From an uncultured Lachnospiraceae bacterium (lineage in GTDB: Bacteria; Bacillota; Clostridia; Lachnospirales; Lachnospiraceae): a stretch of 64,000 nucleotides of DNA. Below, piece after piece: positions 18,173 through 26,819 of this stretch. Position numbers and translations under genes: made by a program. Where the stretch lies: NCBI GenBank assembly GCA_910587935.1, contig CAJUNP010000009.1, forward strand, positions 24,670-88,669, in the 5' to 3' direction. Each line of letters begins with the position of its first letter. Within the stretch, counting starts at the first letter, position 1. Under the pieces are notes generated by a model. That model was not told where the DNA came from and made no database searches. It was given only the letters and a program-made list of their open reading frames with translations.

Positions 18173-18545
18173 GATCAATTCCTCCCTTTGCTTCACAGAT
18201 CATGGCAATCAGTTCTTCCTTTGAGATTCCAAGGCTTTCGGCCTCCGTCAATAATGTTTTGATATAGTTGTCGTAAAACTCTTCCTTTCTTTTCATTCTG
18301 ATTTTCTCCTTCGCTCCGGCGGATACGAACATTCCAATCCCCCGCTTTTTGTACAATATGCCGGATTCCACTAAAATATTGACTCCTTTTGCAGCCGTTG
18401 CGGGATTGATCGTGTAAAGCCTCGCCAGCTCATTGGTGCTGGGAACTCTTTCCTCTTCCTGAATAATATCTCTCAAAATATCATTCTCAATCATCTCGCT
18501 GATTTGTAAGTAGATTGATTTCTCCTGTGTCAGGATTTCATTCAT
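18162..18545 (-). CDS. GntR-family repressor (YtrA type)
   Basis: 127 residues from the ATG at 18545 (AAAGGAG upstream). An N-terminal winged helix of the GntR family (PSTNELARLYTINPATAAKG) and only a short helical tail, the layout of the YtrA subgroup, which regulates the ABC operon it starts. A palindrome directly downstream of its promoter's -10 box (18613-18634) is the likely autoregulatory operator. The gene overlaps the ATPase gene by 11 bases. Confidence 0.88.
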   Translation of the reverse strand: MNEILTQEKSIYLQISEMIENDILRDIIQEEERVPSTNELARLYTINPATAAKGVNILVESGILYKKRGIGMFVSAGAKEKIRMKRKEEFYDNYIKTLLTEAESLGISKEELIAMICEAKGGIDHER

Positions 18546-18612
18546 TCGAGGGGCTCCTTTCTTTAAGTTTCTTGACAGGTACAACCGCTGATTTTATGCG
18601 CCAAGCCAATCA

Positions 18613-18634
18613 GTTCATTACTTATGTAATTAAC
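18613..18634. promoter_or_regulatory. Probable GntR operator
   Basis: Inverted repeat GTTCATTAC-TTAT-GTAATTAAC with 8 of 9 positions complementary. It begins at the -10 box of the GntR promoter and covers the expected transcription start, the right place for autorepression. It could also influence the divergent vanG-type operon 155 bases away. Confidence 0.6.
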
Positions 18635-18661
18635 CATATCACCAATACATTTATATGTCAA
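18633..18661 (-). promoter_or_regulatory. Promoter of the GntR-ABC operon
   Basis: Minus-strand TTGACA (18656-18661), 17-base spacer, TATGGT (18633-18638). The -35 box is perfect and the -10 weak, consistent with a regulated promoter. Confidence 0.7.
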
Positions 18662-18789
18662 CCCATAATCTTAAAAAAATCTTCACTTATATTCAGAAAA
18701 AGATAATAAAACCGTAAAGAAAACAGCAAACAATCATCTTACTATTTTGGTAGGCTATTATAGACATGCAGATAAGGGAGGAAGAAATT

Positions 18790-19845
18790 ATGATGAAAAA
18801 ATTATCCATTGCGGTCTTTTTTGGAGGGCGTTCTTCGGAATATAAGGTGTCGCTGGAATCGGCGTATTCCGTTATCAGGAATCTTGATTCCGAAAAATAC
18901 CGGGCGGTTCCGATCGGCATTTCTCCGGACGGCAGGTGGTACTACTATACAGGCAATATAGAAAAAATTTACAAGGATCAGTGGCTTAACGGTGAGGATT
19001 GTATCCCTGCTGCGCTTTCACCGGATTTTGGCGCGCGGACACTCCTTATTTTCAGAGGGGAGCGTATGGAGAAATTGTTCCTTGACGCCGCGCTTCCGGT
19101 TATGCACGGAAAATACGGAGAAGACGGCTGTATACAGGGGCTCCTTGAACTGACGGGAATTCCTTTAATCGGATGTTCGGTTTTGGCTTCCGCATTGTGT
19201 ATGGATAAGGACCGGGCGCATAAGCTGGCATACCTTGCCGGAATTGACGTTCCCAAGGCTTTTACCGTTTGTTCTTCTTATGACAAAGAAGTCCTTTTGG
19301 AAGAGGCAAAAAGAATCGGATATCCTCTTTTTGTTAAACCGGTCAAAGCCGGCTCTTCCTTTGGCATCACAAAAGTACTCCGGGAATCGGATCTGGCGGC
19401 GGCAGCGGCCTGCGCCTTTGCGTATGACGGCGAAGTAATTATTGAGGAAAATATTCCCGGGTTTGAGGTTGGCTGCGCAATTATGGGAACAGACCGGCTG
19501 ACGGTGGGAGAAGTGGACGAAATCGAGCTTTCGGGAGGTTTCTTTGATTATACGGAAAAATATACCCTGAAAACTTCCGCAATTCATGTTCCGGCACGGA
19601 TTGATAAAGCCACAGCCGGACGGATTAAGGAAACGGCGATAACTTTGTACCGGGCTTTGGGGTGTTCCGGTTTTGCCAGAGTGGATATGTTTCTGACGCC
19701 GGAAGGCCGGATTGTTTTTAATGAAATCAATACGATACCCGGTTTTACGGAACACAGCCGTTTTCCGGGCATGATGAAAGCGGCGGGAATCTTATTTCCG
19801 CAAATTCTTGATACGATAATCGGACAGGCGGTGATGAGTAAATGA
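18790..19845 (+). CDS. vanG: D-Ala:D-Ser ligase, VanG-like
   Basis: 351 residues from the ATG at 18790 (GGGAGG 8 bases before). An ATP-grasp ligase of the D-Ala-D-X family. The opening GGRSSEYKVSLESAYSV and the segments CMDKDRAHKLAYLAGI, PLFVKPVKAGSSFGITKV, DEIELSGGFFDYTEKYTLK and FNEINTIPGFTEHSRFPGMM read like VanG-type D-Ala:D-Ser ligases more than housekeeping Ddl. Such ligases make peptidoglycan precursors ending in D-Ser, which lower vancomycin affinity. The downstream serine racemase genes supply D-Ser. The other usual vanG-cluster parts (vanXY peptidase, vanRS sensor pair) are not next to it, so resistance is not implied. Confidence 0.85.
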   Translation: MMKKLSIAVFFGGRSSEYKVSLESAYSVIRNLDSEKYRAVPIGISPDGRWYYYTGNIEKIYKDQWLNGEDCIPAALSPDFGARTLLIFRGERMEKLFLDAALPVMHGKYGEDGCIQGLLELTGIPLIGCSVLASALCMDKDRAHKLAYLAGIDVPKAFTVCSSYDKEVLLEEAKRIGYPLFVKPVKAGSSFGITKVLRESDLAAAAACAFAYDGEVIIEENIPGFEVGCAIMGTDRLTVGEVDEIELSGGFFDYTEKYTLKTSAIHVPARIDKATAGRIKETAITLYRALGCSGFARVDMFLTPEGRIVFNEINTIPGFTEHSRFPGMMKAAGILFPQILDTIIGQAVMSK

Positions 19846-20897
19846 AACCAATAACCACAAAGCAAACGAAATATGCGCAGTACGGCGGACTTGATCTGTT
19901 CCGTCTGGCGGCCGCTTATCTTGTAATCGCTATCCATACATCGCCGCTGGCCTCCTACAGCCTGCAGGGAGATTTCTTTTTTACAAGAATTCTGGCGCGC
20001 ACGGCCGTTCCGTTTTTCTTTATGGTCACAGGACAGTTTATACTGTCGGATTATTTAAACGGGAAAACCGGGGATTGCTCCGCCATTTTCCGTTATCTGA
20101 AAAAAGTTTTGCTGCTTTACGCAGTCTCCATAATTTTGTATCTTCCGATCGGTATTTATGCGGGGCATTATAAGGAGCTTACGGCGCCCTCCCTTTTAAA
20201 GATGCTTCTTTTTGACGGCGCCTTTTATCACCTTTGGTATTTTCCGGCTCTGCTCCTCGGCGTTTTAATTCTTTGTCTTCTGCGCCGTTTCTGCTCTGTG
20301 GGCGTTTGTGCCGCCGTATCTCTGGTTCTTTACGTTTTGGGACTCCTTGGAGACAGTTATTGGGGAATTACTTCCCATATTCCAGGGTTGTCTTCCGTTT
20401 ATGAGGCCGGCTTCGGAATCTTTTCCCATACCAGAAACGGTTTGTTTTTCGCGCCTTTGTTCCTGCTGATGGGAGCGGTAATTTTAAACGAGAAAAAAGG
20501 CGGAAGCATAAAAACCAACGGGGCGGGACTTGCTTTGGCGTTTCTACTTATGACGGGAGAAGGATTTCTTTTGCATTTCCTGGATTGGCAGAGGCATGAC
20601 AGCATGTATCTGACATTGCCGGTCTGTATGTTCTTTTTATATCGGCTGCTGCTTTGCCTTAACCGGAAACCGGTACGCTTTTTGAGAACGGTTTCGGCCT
20701 GGATCTATATTCTGCATCCGGCCATGATTGTGGCGGTAAGGACTTTGGCGCGGATTCTGCACCAGACCGGTCTGCTTGTGGATAACAGCCTGATGCATTT
20801 TCTGGCGGTGTGTATTGTGACAACATTGGTTTCTTATGTCTTTGTAGTTTTGTCCGCACGTAAAAAAAAACGTTTAAGCAGGACCGGGCGTGGGTAG
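19842..20897 (+). CDS. vanT: VanT-type membrane acyltransferase half (serine racemase N-terminal domain)
   Basis: 351 residues starting at an ATG that overlaps the ligase stop by four bases. About ten membrane helices of the acyltransferase-3 family, with the family's conserved Arg and His in FRLAAAYLVIAIHTSP. In VanT proteins this domain is fused to a cytoplasmic serine racemase and is thought to take up L-Ser. Here the frame ends at 20897 just after a run of nine A at 20862-20870. One more A would continue it directly into the racemase as TFKQDRAWVELDMDAL. Either a frameshifted single gene, or expression of the fusion by slippage. Confidence 0.85.
   Translation: MKPITTKQTKYAQYGGLDLFRLAAAYLVIAIHTSPLASYSLQGDFFFTRILARTAVPFFFMVTGQFILSDYLNGKTGDCSAIFRYLKKVLLLYAVSIILYLPIGIYAGHYKELTAPSLLKMLLFDGAFYHLWYFPALLLGVLILCLLRRFCSVGVCAAVSLVLYVLGLLGDSYWGITSHIPGLSSVYEAGFGIFSHTRNGLFFAPLFLLMGAVILNEKKGGSIKTNGAGLALAFLLMTGEGFLLHFLDWQRHDSMYLTLPVCMFFLYRLLLCLNRKPVRFLRTVSAWIYILHPAMIVAVRTLARILHQTGLLVDNSLMHFLAVCIVTTLVSYVFVVLSARKKKRLSRTGRG
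20862..20870 (+). other. A9 run at the break between the two vanT halves
   Basis: Nine consecutive A. With nine the membrane domain terminates 9 codons later; with ten the reading frame runs without interruption into the racemase domain. Candidate site for phase variation, transcriptional slippage, a fixed mutation or a sequencing error. Confidence 0.7.
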
Positions 20898-20905
20898 AAC
20901 TGGAT

Positions 20906-21985
20906 ATGGATGCGCTTTGCCGCAATGTTTTGGCTTTGCGTTCTCTTCTGCCGAAGGACTGTAAGCTGATGCCCGCACTAAAGGCAAACGCTTATGGGCA
21001 CGGAGCCTTGCCTGTGGCAAAAGCCCTGCAGCAAATGGGAATCGATTCGTTTTGCGTGGCCTGTATTTCGGAGGCCGCCGCACTGCGTAAAAACGGAATA
21101 AAGGGGGAAATTCTGATCCTGGGTTATACGCACCCGAAGCAGTTTCCCCTGCTGCGCCTCTACCGCCTTACCCAGACGGTTGTAGACTACGCTTATGCGG
21201 AAACGTTAAATCAGTATGGCAAAAAGCTGCATGTGCACATCGGAATCGACACAGGGATGCACCGACTGGGGGAACGGCATGAGAACCTGGAGCAAATCCG
21301 TAAAATCTTTAACATGAAGTACTTGAAAATAGACGGCGCTTTTACGCACTTATGCGCCGATGACACGGAAAATCCAAAGGACAGAGACTTTACCTTAAAA
21401 CAGGCGGAAGCTTTTTATGATGTGATGGAAAAATTAAAACGGGAGGGATATGTCTGTCCGAAGATTCATTTGCAGGCTACCTACGGAATTCTCAATTATC
21501 CCGAGCTTGCCGGTAATTACGCACGGGCGGGCATCGCTCTTTACGGTATTTTGAGTTCCGACACAGATTTTGACCGTTCTCATACGAAACTTTTTCCGGT
21601 ATTATCTTTAAAAGCCCGTATCTCTTCCGTGAGAGAGCTGCATGCGCAGGAAAGCGCGGGATACGGCCTTGCCTTTACGGCAAAACGGCCTACCCGGCTG
21701 GCTTCCCTTGCCATCGGATATGCGGACGGTCTTCCCCGCGGTCTTTCCTGCGGCACAGGTTCCGTTTTGATAAAGGGAAAACGCGCCCCGATCGTGGGAC
21801 GCATCTGTATGGATCAGACTCTTGTAGACGTTACGGACATTCCGGAAGCAGCGGCCGGCGATATCGCTGTTTTAATCGGCAAATCGGGAGAGGATGAAAT
21901 TACGGCTTATGAACTTGCCGCTAAAACAGGTACGATTACTAATGAAATTTTAAGCAGGATCGGAGAAAGGGTTGTGCGGGTGTAA
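20906..21985 (+). CDS. vanT: VanT-type serine/alanine racemase half
   Basis: 359 residues if it starts at the ATG at 20906, but the domain clearly begins earlier (RAWVELDMDAL from about 20886), so it is the C-terminal half of a VanT protein. PLP lysine in PALKANAYGHG; second catalytic Tyr in SAGYGLAF; RICMDQTLVD core. In the stretch GTITNEILSRIGERV an Asn replaces the Tyr found in alanine racemases (Tyr354 of the Geobacillus enzyme), a change known to favour serine. It should supply D-Ser to the ligase. No good ribosome site precedes 20906, which supports an original fusion. Confidence 0.85.
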   Translation: MDALCRNVLALRSLLPKDCKLMPALKANAYGHGALPVAKALQQMGIDSFCVACISEAAALRKNGIKGEILILGYTHPKQFPLLRLYRLTQTVVDYAYAETLNQYGKKLHVHIGIDTGMHRLGERHENLEQIRKIFNMKYLKIDGAFTHLCADDTENPKDRDFTLKQAEAFYDVMEKLKREGYVCPKIHLQATYGILNYPELAGNYARAGIALYGILSSDTDFDRSHTKLFPVLSLKARISSVRELHAQESAGYGLAFTAKRPTRLASLAIGYADGLPRGLSCGTGSVLIKGKRAPIVGRICMDQTLVDVTDIPEAAAGDIAVLIGKSGEDEITAYELAAKTGTITNEILSRIGERVVRV

Positions 21986-21999
21986 CGTTTTCCGGGAAT

Positions 22000-23631
22000 T
22001 TACTCCCCGCTCAGCTTAACCACCAAAAAATCCCCGCACCATTCTATGCTTCCCTCCGCAGGGTAACACGGCATTTCCAGCGCCCGGGCGGCAGCCTGAG
22101 CCGTCTGATCAGCGGTAGGAGCCTGATAATTGGTTCCCATGCAGTGCATAAAGCCGATGATCCGGCTGCTGCTCCAGTAATTTACGGGTTCCACCTCGGT
22201 ATCCCATGCAAACAGGGATTGTCCCATAACGTCGCCCGTCAGGCTGGCACAGTTACCGGGAGCGTTTCTTTTTCCCACGAAAACTACCGTTCCCGCGTAA
22301 TCGCATTTTCCCGTAAATTTGATAATATCCTGTTCCAGATTTCCTGCAAGCCATAAATCTTCCTGATAACGCACCGCGTCCGAATAGTACAGACGGCAGG
22401 TTATGTCTGTCTGCTGCCAAATAGCGGTAAAGCAGAGAAGAAAAAGGATGGTTTTTCCCACGGATGTCAGTATTCCTTTTTTACTCTCCCGCAGTAAAAG
22501 GCCCGCCAGATATGCCATAAACGCCATCGTAAAGGGAAGCGCCAGCTGTCCCCGGATAACGGGCCTTTCACCAAGTACAAGCGTCAGGTAAAAAGGACTG
22601 GCAAGAAGAGCGGAAAGCAAAAGGAGATTCCAGATTCTGACCGAAAAAGAATACCCGGTATTGCTTTTGTCCGTACCGTTTCCTCTGTTTCTACGGATAA
22701 CCAGCGCCAAAAGTACCAGCGCCAGCCAGAAAAACGCGCCAAAGTAAAAAGTACCGCTGCCTGTCAGCACGTCCCGTACATGCGCAAAGATTCTTCCGAC
22801 GCCTTCCCAAATCTGATCTTTTTTCCATTGAACCTGCCTGGATAAATAAGAGGATTTGGAAAAGAATAAGGCCGTAATAGTCTGATTTATAATGAAGGCG
22901 GTCAAAAATACGCCGCCCAGACGGAACACATAAAAAATTTCTTCTTTCAGGCGGGCTTTTCCCTTTCCGATGCACATACCGTGAACGCAGGCCGTTGCGG
23001 CAATTCCAAACAGATAAAGAGGCGCCATGGCCTGATAAACGCCAAGAGCCGGAATCAACAGCAGCGTCCCCAAAACGAAACGGCGGCGGTGCGACAAAAG
23101 CAGGCTTGTCCCGCACAGCACAAACGCCAGGGTCACTTCCGCCCCCTGCAGAGAAAAATATAATTGCTCCGTTAAAATGGGATGGGTGATTAACAGAATC
23201 CCAAAGGCAAAATTCAGGTATCGCTGTCCTGTTTTTCCCGTTTCACCTCCCCGTTCTCCGCGTACCGTTTCAAATAGAAAGGTAAATATTACAATTGCAG
23301 CCGTTAAAAACAGGAGAGCCAGCAAACCGGCAAAATAGGGATTGTAATTCTGCTGCCCTAACATCCATTTCAGAAATACAAGCCCCTGTCTGCCGATCCC
23401 TATCCAACTCTCATATATTTCCCGTCCTTCAAAAATAATTTTTTCCGTGTCGATTCCGTTGTTGGTTGAAAACAGTTTATCCCCGTGGATCAGGCATACG
23501 GAAAAGCCAAGCAGTATAATTACATATCGGTTTCTTTTTATATAATGTGCAAATTCTCTTAGAAGTTTTGCATAATGTGTAAATAATTCCGCGGTGCTAT
23601 GCTTTAATTTCTTCAATGCAGATCTCTCCAT
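22000..23631 (-). CDS. GtrII-type glucosyltransferase-domain membrane protein
   Basis: 543 residues with about ten to twelve membrane helices. The opening (RNRYVIILLGFSVCLIHGDKL) and layout match the GtrII glucosyl-transferase domain family, membrane enzymes that move glucose from a lipid carrier to cell-surface polymers. The C-terminal 100 residues form an extracytoplasmic domain without a named fold. The start overlaps the YyaL gene by 35 bases; a TTG at 23616 with GGAGAG 6 bases upstream is an equally good or better start. Convergent with the vanT gene. Confidence 0.7.
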   Translation of the reverse strand: MERSALKKLKHSTAELFTHYAKLLREFAHYIKRNRYVIILLGFSVCLIHGDKLFSTNNGIDTEKIIFEGREIYESWIGIGRQGLVFLKWMLGQQNYNPYFAGLLALLFLTAAIVIFTFLFETVRGERGGETGKTGQRYLNFAFGILLITHPILTEQLYFSLQGAEVTLAFVLCGTSLLLSHRRRFVLGTLLLIPALGVYQAMAPLYLFGIAATACVHGMCIGKGKARLKEEIFYVFRLGGVFLTAFIINQTITALFFSKSSYLSRQVQWKKDQIWEGVGRIFAHVRDVLTGSGTFYFGAFFWLALVLLALVIRRNRGNGTDKSNTGYSFSVRIWNLLLLSALLASPFYLTLVLGERPVIRGQLALPFTMAFMAYLAGLLLRESKKGILTSVGKTILFLLCFTAIWQQTDITCRLYYSDAVRYQEDLWLAGNLEQDIIKFTGKCDYAGTVVFVGKRNAPGNCASLTGDVMGQSLFAWDTEVEPVNYWSSSRIIGFMHCMGTNYQAPTADQTAQAAARALEMPCYPAEGSIEWCGDFLVVKLSGE

Positions 23632-25615
23632 TTTTTTCAGGAAGGAAGCAGGCTCCGTTCCTGCAGCGATAATACACTTCCCCTTCTGACGGAATCGGAT
23701 ATTCTCTTGTAAAAGGCGCCGCTTCCCCTAAAAGCGCTTCGTTTTCCCTGTTTTTAAAGAGTACGGCCGGGCCTGTAAACAGGGATTTTGCATTGTTTTG
23801 TTTCAGGGAATCCGGCGGCTCCTTTCCCGCTGAAACGCAGATCAATTCTTCGGACGGATATACCGCAGCCTGCAGTGCGAGGAGCGCAAAGCAATGGTTA
23901 ACGGGTTGTTCTTTCAGGCTTGTGTAAAGGTAAGAGATCTGCCTTTCCGCTTCTTCTTTCCACTTCGGTGAAGCCGTATAGGCTTCCAGCCTCTTAAACA
24001 AGAGAGCGGCGGCGGAATTGCCGGAAGGGATGGCTCCGTCATAGAGTTCCTTTTGTCTGAACAGCAGTGTTTCTCCGTCTTTCGGCGATGAAAAAAAGCC
24101 GCCGGCAGTCTCGTCGGAAAAATATTGTAAGATTTGTTCTCCCCGCAATACGGCTTCACACAGATACTCCGTTTCAAAAGTGCTTTCATATAAAGCTAAC
24201 AGAGCCAGTCCGTACGCCGCATAGTCTTCCAGCTGTCCGTCAAAGGCCGCCTCCTGGCTGCAATAACGGCGGTATAATCTTCTGTCTTCCTTTTCCATAT
24301 TCTCCGTAACAAACTGCCGCGCCTGTCTCGCGGTCCGCACAAATTCCATGGAACCGTACAGGTCCGCCGCCTTGGCAAAAGCCAGAATCGTCCATGCATG
24401 CCAGGACAAAACTGTTTTTTCGTCCCGGTGCAGACGCGTTCTTTTCAGGCGGTATTGATATAGTTTTCTTTTTTCTTCTTCCATTTCTTCTATAACGGGG
24501 CGTTTACTTCCGATCTGATTAGGGATGCACGGCGTTTCTCCTCTGGTAATGTGAAAGGCTTTGCAGAAAGCCTGTCCTGTGTGTTTTCCCAGAACCTGTT
24601 CTATTTCCTTTTGCGTAAACACATAATATTTTCCCTCCACTCCGTCGCTGTCCGCATCCTGACCGCAATAGAATTCGCCGCCGTTTCCGGCAAGCTCCCG
24701 CAGAATATAATGAAGCGTGCTTTGCGCCGTACTTTTCCAGTATTCTTTTTTACTTATCTTATAAGCGCTCATGTAGGCAAGGGCAAGAAGCGCGTTGTCA
24801 TACAGCATTTTCTCAAAATGGGGAACAAGCCATGTGTCATCCGTTGAATACCTGGAGAATCCTCCCCCTATGTGATCGTGAATACCGCCTGCCGCCATGG
24901 CGTCAAGCGTTTTTTCAGCCATGTGAAAAGCATTGTCGTTTTCTTCATAATGAGCCGCTTGAAGCAGAAAAAACAGCTGGTGGGGAACCGGAAATTTGGG
25001 CGCTTTTGAAAAACCGCCGTGTTTTTTGTCAAAACACAATTCCAACTGCCCCAAGGCATCCGCCAGTACTGTCTCTCCCGAAATCCTTCCCGGCCCCTGT
25101 CCGTTGTTTTCCTGCGCCTGTCTTTCTCTTAAAAGCTCCGTCATCCGCGCTCCGGCCAGAACGGCTTTTTCTTTCTCCTCTCCCCAGAGCCGGTGCAGGT
25201 GATTTAAAAGCTCAATTAATCCGGTTTGTCCGAGGCGGCTGTTGGCGGGAAAATAGGTTCCTACAAAAAAGGGCTCCCCGGCAGGCGTCAGAACCGCCGT
25301 TAGAGGCCACCCTCCGGAACCGTTGAAAGCCAGACACGCTTCCATGTACACGCCGTCTATATCCGGCCGTTCTTCCCGGTCTACTTTTACCGCTATATAA
25401 TTTTGATTGAGAATATCGGCCACGTCTTGATTTTCAAAAGATTCATGGGCCATAACATGACACCAGTGGCAGGTGGAATAACCGATGCTTAGAAACACCG
25501 GTTTATCTTCGCTGGCCGCCCTTTCAAAGGCTTCGTCACACCAGGGATACCAGTCCACCGGATTTTGTGCATGCTGCAAAAGATAGGGGGATTTTTCATT
25601 TTTTAAACGGTTCAT
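23597..25615 (-). CDS. Thioredoxin-domain protein YyaL (DUF255/SSP411 family)
   Basis: 672 residues, full length. N-terminal thioredoxin-like domain with the motif CHWCHVMAHESF (about residues 48-59), then a long alpha/alpha-toroid domain of the N-acylglucosamine 2-epimerase type (FGGFSKAPKFP, ADSDGVEGKYYVFT). The family is widespread and its reaction is not established. Probably co-transcribed with the GtrII gene, with which it overlaps; no functional link is evident. Confidence 0.88.
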   Translation of the reverse strand: MNRLKNEKSPYLLQHAQNPVDWYPWCDEAFERAASEDKPVFLSIGYSTCHWCHVMAHESFENQDVADILNQNYIAVKVDREERPDIDGVYMEACLAFNGSGGWPLTAVLTPAGEPFFVGTYFPANSRLGQTGLIELLNHLHRLWGEEKEKAVLAGARMTELLRERQAQENNGQGPGRISGETVLADALGQLELCFDKKHGGFSKAPKFPVPHQLFFLLQAAHYEENDNAFHMAEKTLDAMAAGGIHDHIGGGFSRYSTDDTWLVPHFEKMLYDNALLALAYMSAYKISKKEYWKSTAQSTLHYILRELAGNGGEFYCGQDADSDGVEGKYYVFTQKEIEQVLGKHTGQAFCKAFHITRGETPCIPNQIGSKRPVIEEMEEEKRKLYQYRLKRTRLHRDEKTVLSWHAWTILAFAKAADLYGSMEFVRTARQARQFVTENMEKEDRRLYRRYCSQEAAFDGQLEDYAAYGLALLALYESTFETEYLCEAVLRGEQILQYFSDETAGGFFSSPKDGETLLFRQKELYDGAIPSGNSAAALLFKRLEAYTASPKWKEEAERQISYLYTSLKEQPVNHCFALLALQAAVYPSEELICVSAGKEPPDSLKQNNAKSLFTGPAVLFKNRENEALLGEAAPFTREYPIPSEGEVYYRCRNGACFLPEKNGEICIEEIKA

Positions 25616-25660
25616 ACGCCATTTACGCCTTTCTCCGGTTCTGCCCGAAAGCAGTTTTTG

Positions 25661-26644
25661 TTAATGTTTCCGAAACAGGGGAAAATATGCGTTTTTATTC
25701 CGTATCTTTTCATCAGGCAGCAAAAGTTCCGCCAGCGCCGCCAGTGCGTTTCCAAAAGGCAGAAGAAGAAGAGTGGTTGTAACATTAAAAAAGGTATGCA
25801 TATTGGCAATCTGCGCGGGTATGTTTTTGGGCGTAAGAGATTCTACCCAGGAGGTCAGGGGTGTCGTCAGACAGATAAAAGTGAAAAGAAGGGTTCCGAT
25901 TACATTAAATGACAGATGGATAACGGTGGTGCGTCTGGCATTGCGGTTCATACCGACAGACGCCAGAATGGCGGTAACGCAGGTTCCAATATTCTGCCCG
26001 AACAGCACGTACACCGCGCCGGACAGGGAAATACCTCCGCCCGCCGCAATAGCCTGCAGAATACCCAGGGATGCCGAAGAGGATTGAATCAGCGCAGTAA
26101 AAACCGTACCCGCCAGAATTCCCGACAAAGGATTTTTAAATTCTGTCATCATGGCAAGAAAGGCTTTGGATTCCCTAAGCGGCAGCATTGCGCCGCCCAT
26201 CATTTCCATCCCGATAAACAATACGCCAAGGCCTGCCAGCACTCCGCCGCCGTGTCCCCACACTGTGTTTTTTCCAAATGTCATCAAAATTACTCCCGCA
26301 AATGCAATGACCGGCGCTGCCGCTCCCACATTTAAAGCAATCAATTGCCCCGTAACGGTAGTCCCGATATTGGCTCCCATAATTACCCAGACAACCTGCC
26401 GCAGAGTCATCATTCCCGCGTTTACAAATCCCACTGCCATAACCGTTAAGGCCGATGAAGACTGAATCAAGGCGGTAATCACAAGCCCTACCAGAATCCC
26501 GCTCCACCTGTTTGCAGTCAGCCGCTCCAATATTTTTTTCATTCTGTTTCCGGCGGCGTCTTCCAATTCCGAACTCATAGTCTGCATACCGTACAGAAAC
26601 AGGGCAAGGCCGCCGAGTAAGGTAATAAAGTTTTGGATCTCCAT
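25661..26644 (-). CDS. Na+/phosphate symporter, transport domain only
   Basis: 327 residues. The two inverted QSSS repeats that define the Na/Pi cotransporter II family are present: ALIQSSSALTVMAVGFVNAG (near residue 59) and ALIQSSSASLGILQAIA (near residue 190), as are the paired GANIGTTVTGQ and GQNIGTCVTAILAS motifs. Many bacterial members carry a further PhoU-like domain of about 200 residues; here the protein ends shortly after the last helix. The stop is followed by unrelated sequence and I see no PhoU remnant, so this is probably the natural short form. Confidence 0.85.
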   Translation of the reverse strand: MEIQNFITLLGGLALFLYGMQTMSSELEDAAGNRMKKILERLTANRWSGILVGLVITALIQSSSALTVMAVGFVNAGMMTLRQVVWVIMGANIGTTVTGQLIALNVGAAAPVIAFAGVILMTFGKNTVWGHGGGVLAGLGVLFIGMEMMGGAMLPLRESKAFLAMMTEFKNPLSGILAGTVFTALIQSSSASLGILQAIAAGGGISLSGAVYVLFGQNIGTCVTAILASVGMNRNARRTTVIHLSFNVIGTLLFTFICLTTPLTSWVESLTPKNIPAQIANMHTFFNVTTTLLLLPFGNALAALAELLLPDEKIRNKNAYFPLFRKH

Positions 26645-26707
26645 TATGATTCCTCTCTATTGTTAATTTTATATTTATAATTCTTTAATCTGTTATTTAT
26701 TGATTAT

Positions 26708-26735
26708 ATGTTATATATGTTGTATAACATATATA
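26708..26735. promoter_or_regulatory. Nested palindromes between the Na/Pi symporter and hsp20
   Basis: TATATATGTT-GTAT-AACATATATA (26712-26735) is a perfect 10-4-10 inverted repeat, overlapped by ATGTTATA-N7-TATAACAT (26708-26730). It lies in the divergent gap, about 85 bases before hsp20 and 65 before the symporter. Likely operator of an unknown regulator; it does not match the CIRCE element of HrcA. Confidence 0.5.
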
Positions 26736-26819
26736 GAAACAAGAGGACGCATAAAACCCTGAATGTTTCAGATACTATACTAATAACTATTTATATATAT
26801 TGATAAAGGAGTGGTAATT

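Noticed and set aside
25661..26644. Na/Pi symporter as a truncated pseudogene
   Set aside because: The transport core is complete, the stop is clean and no PhoU remnant follows, so the short natural form is the simpler view.
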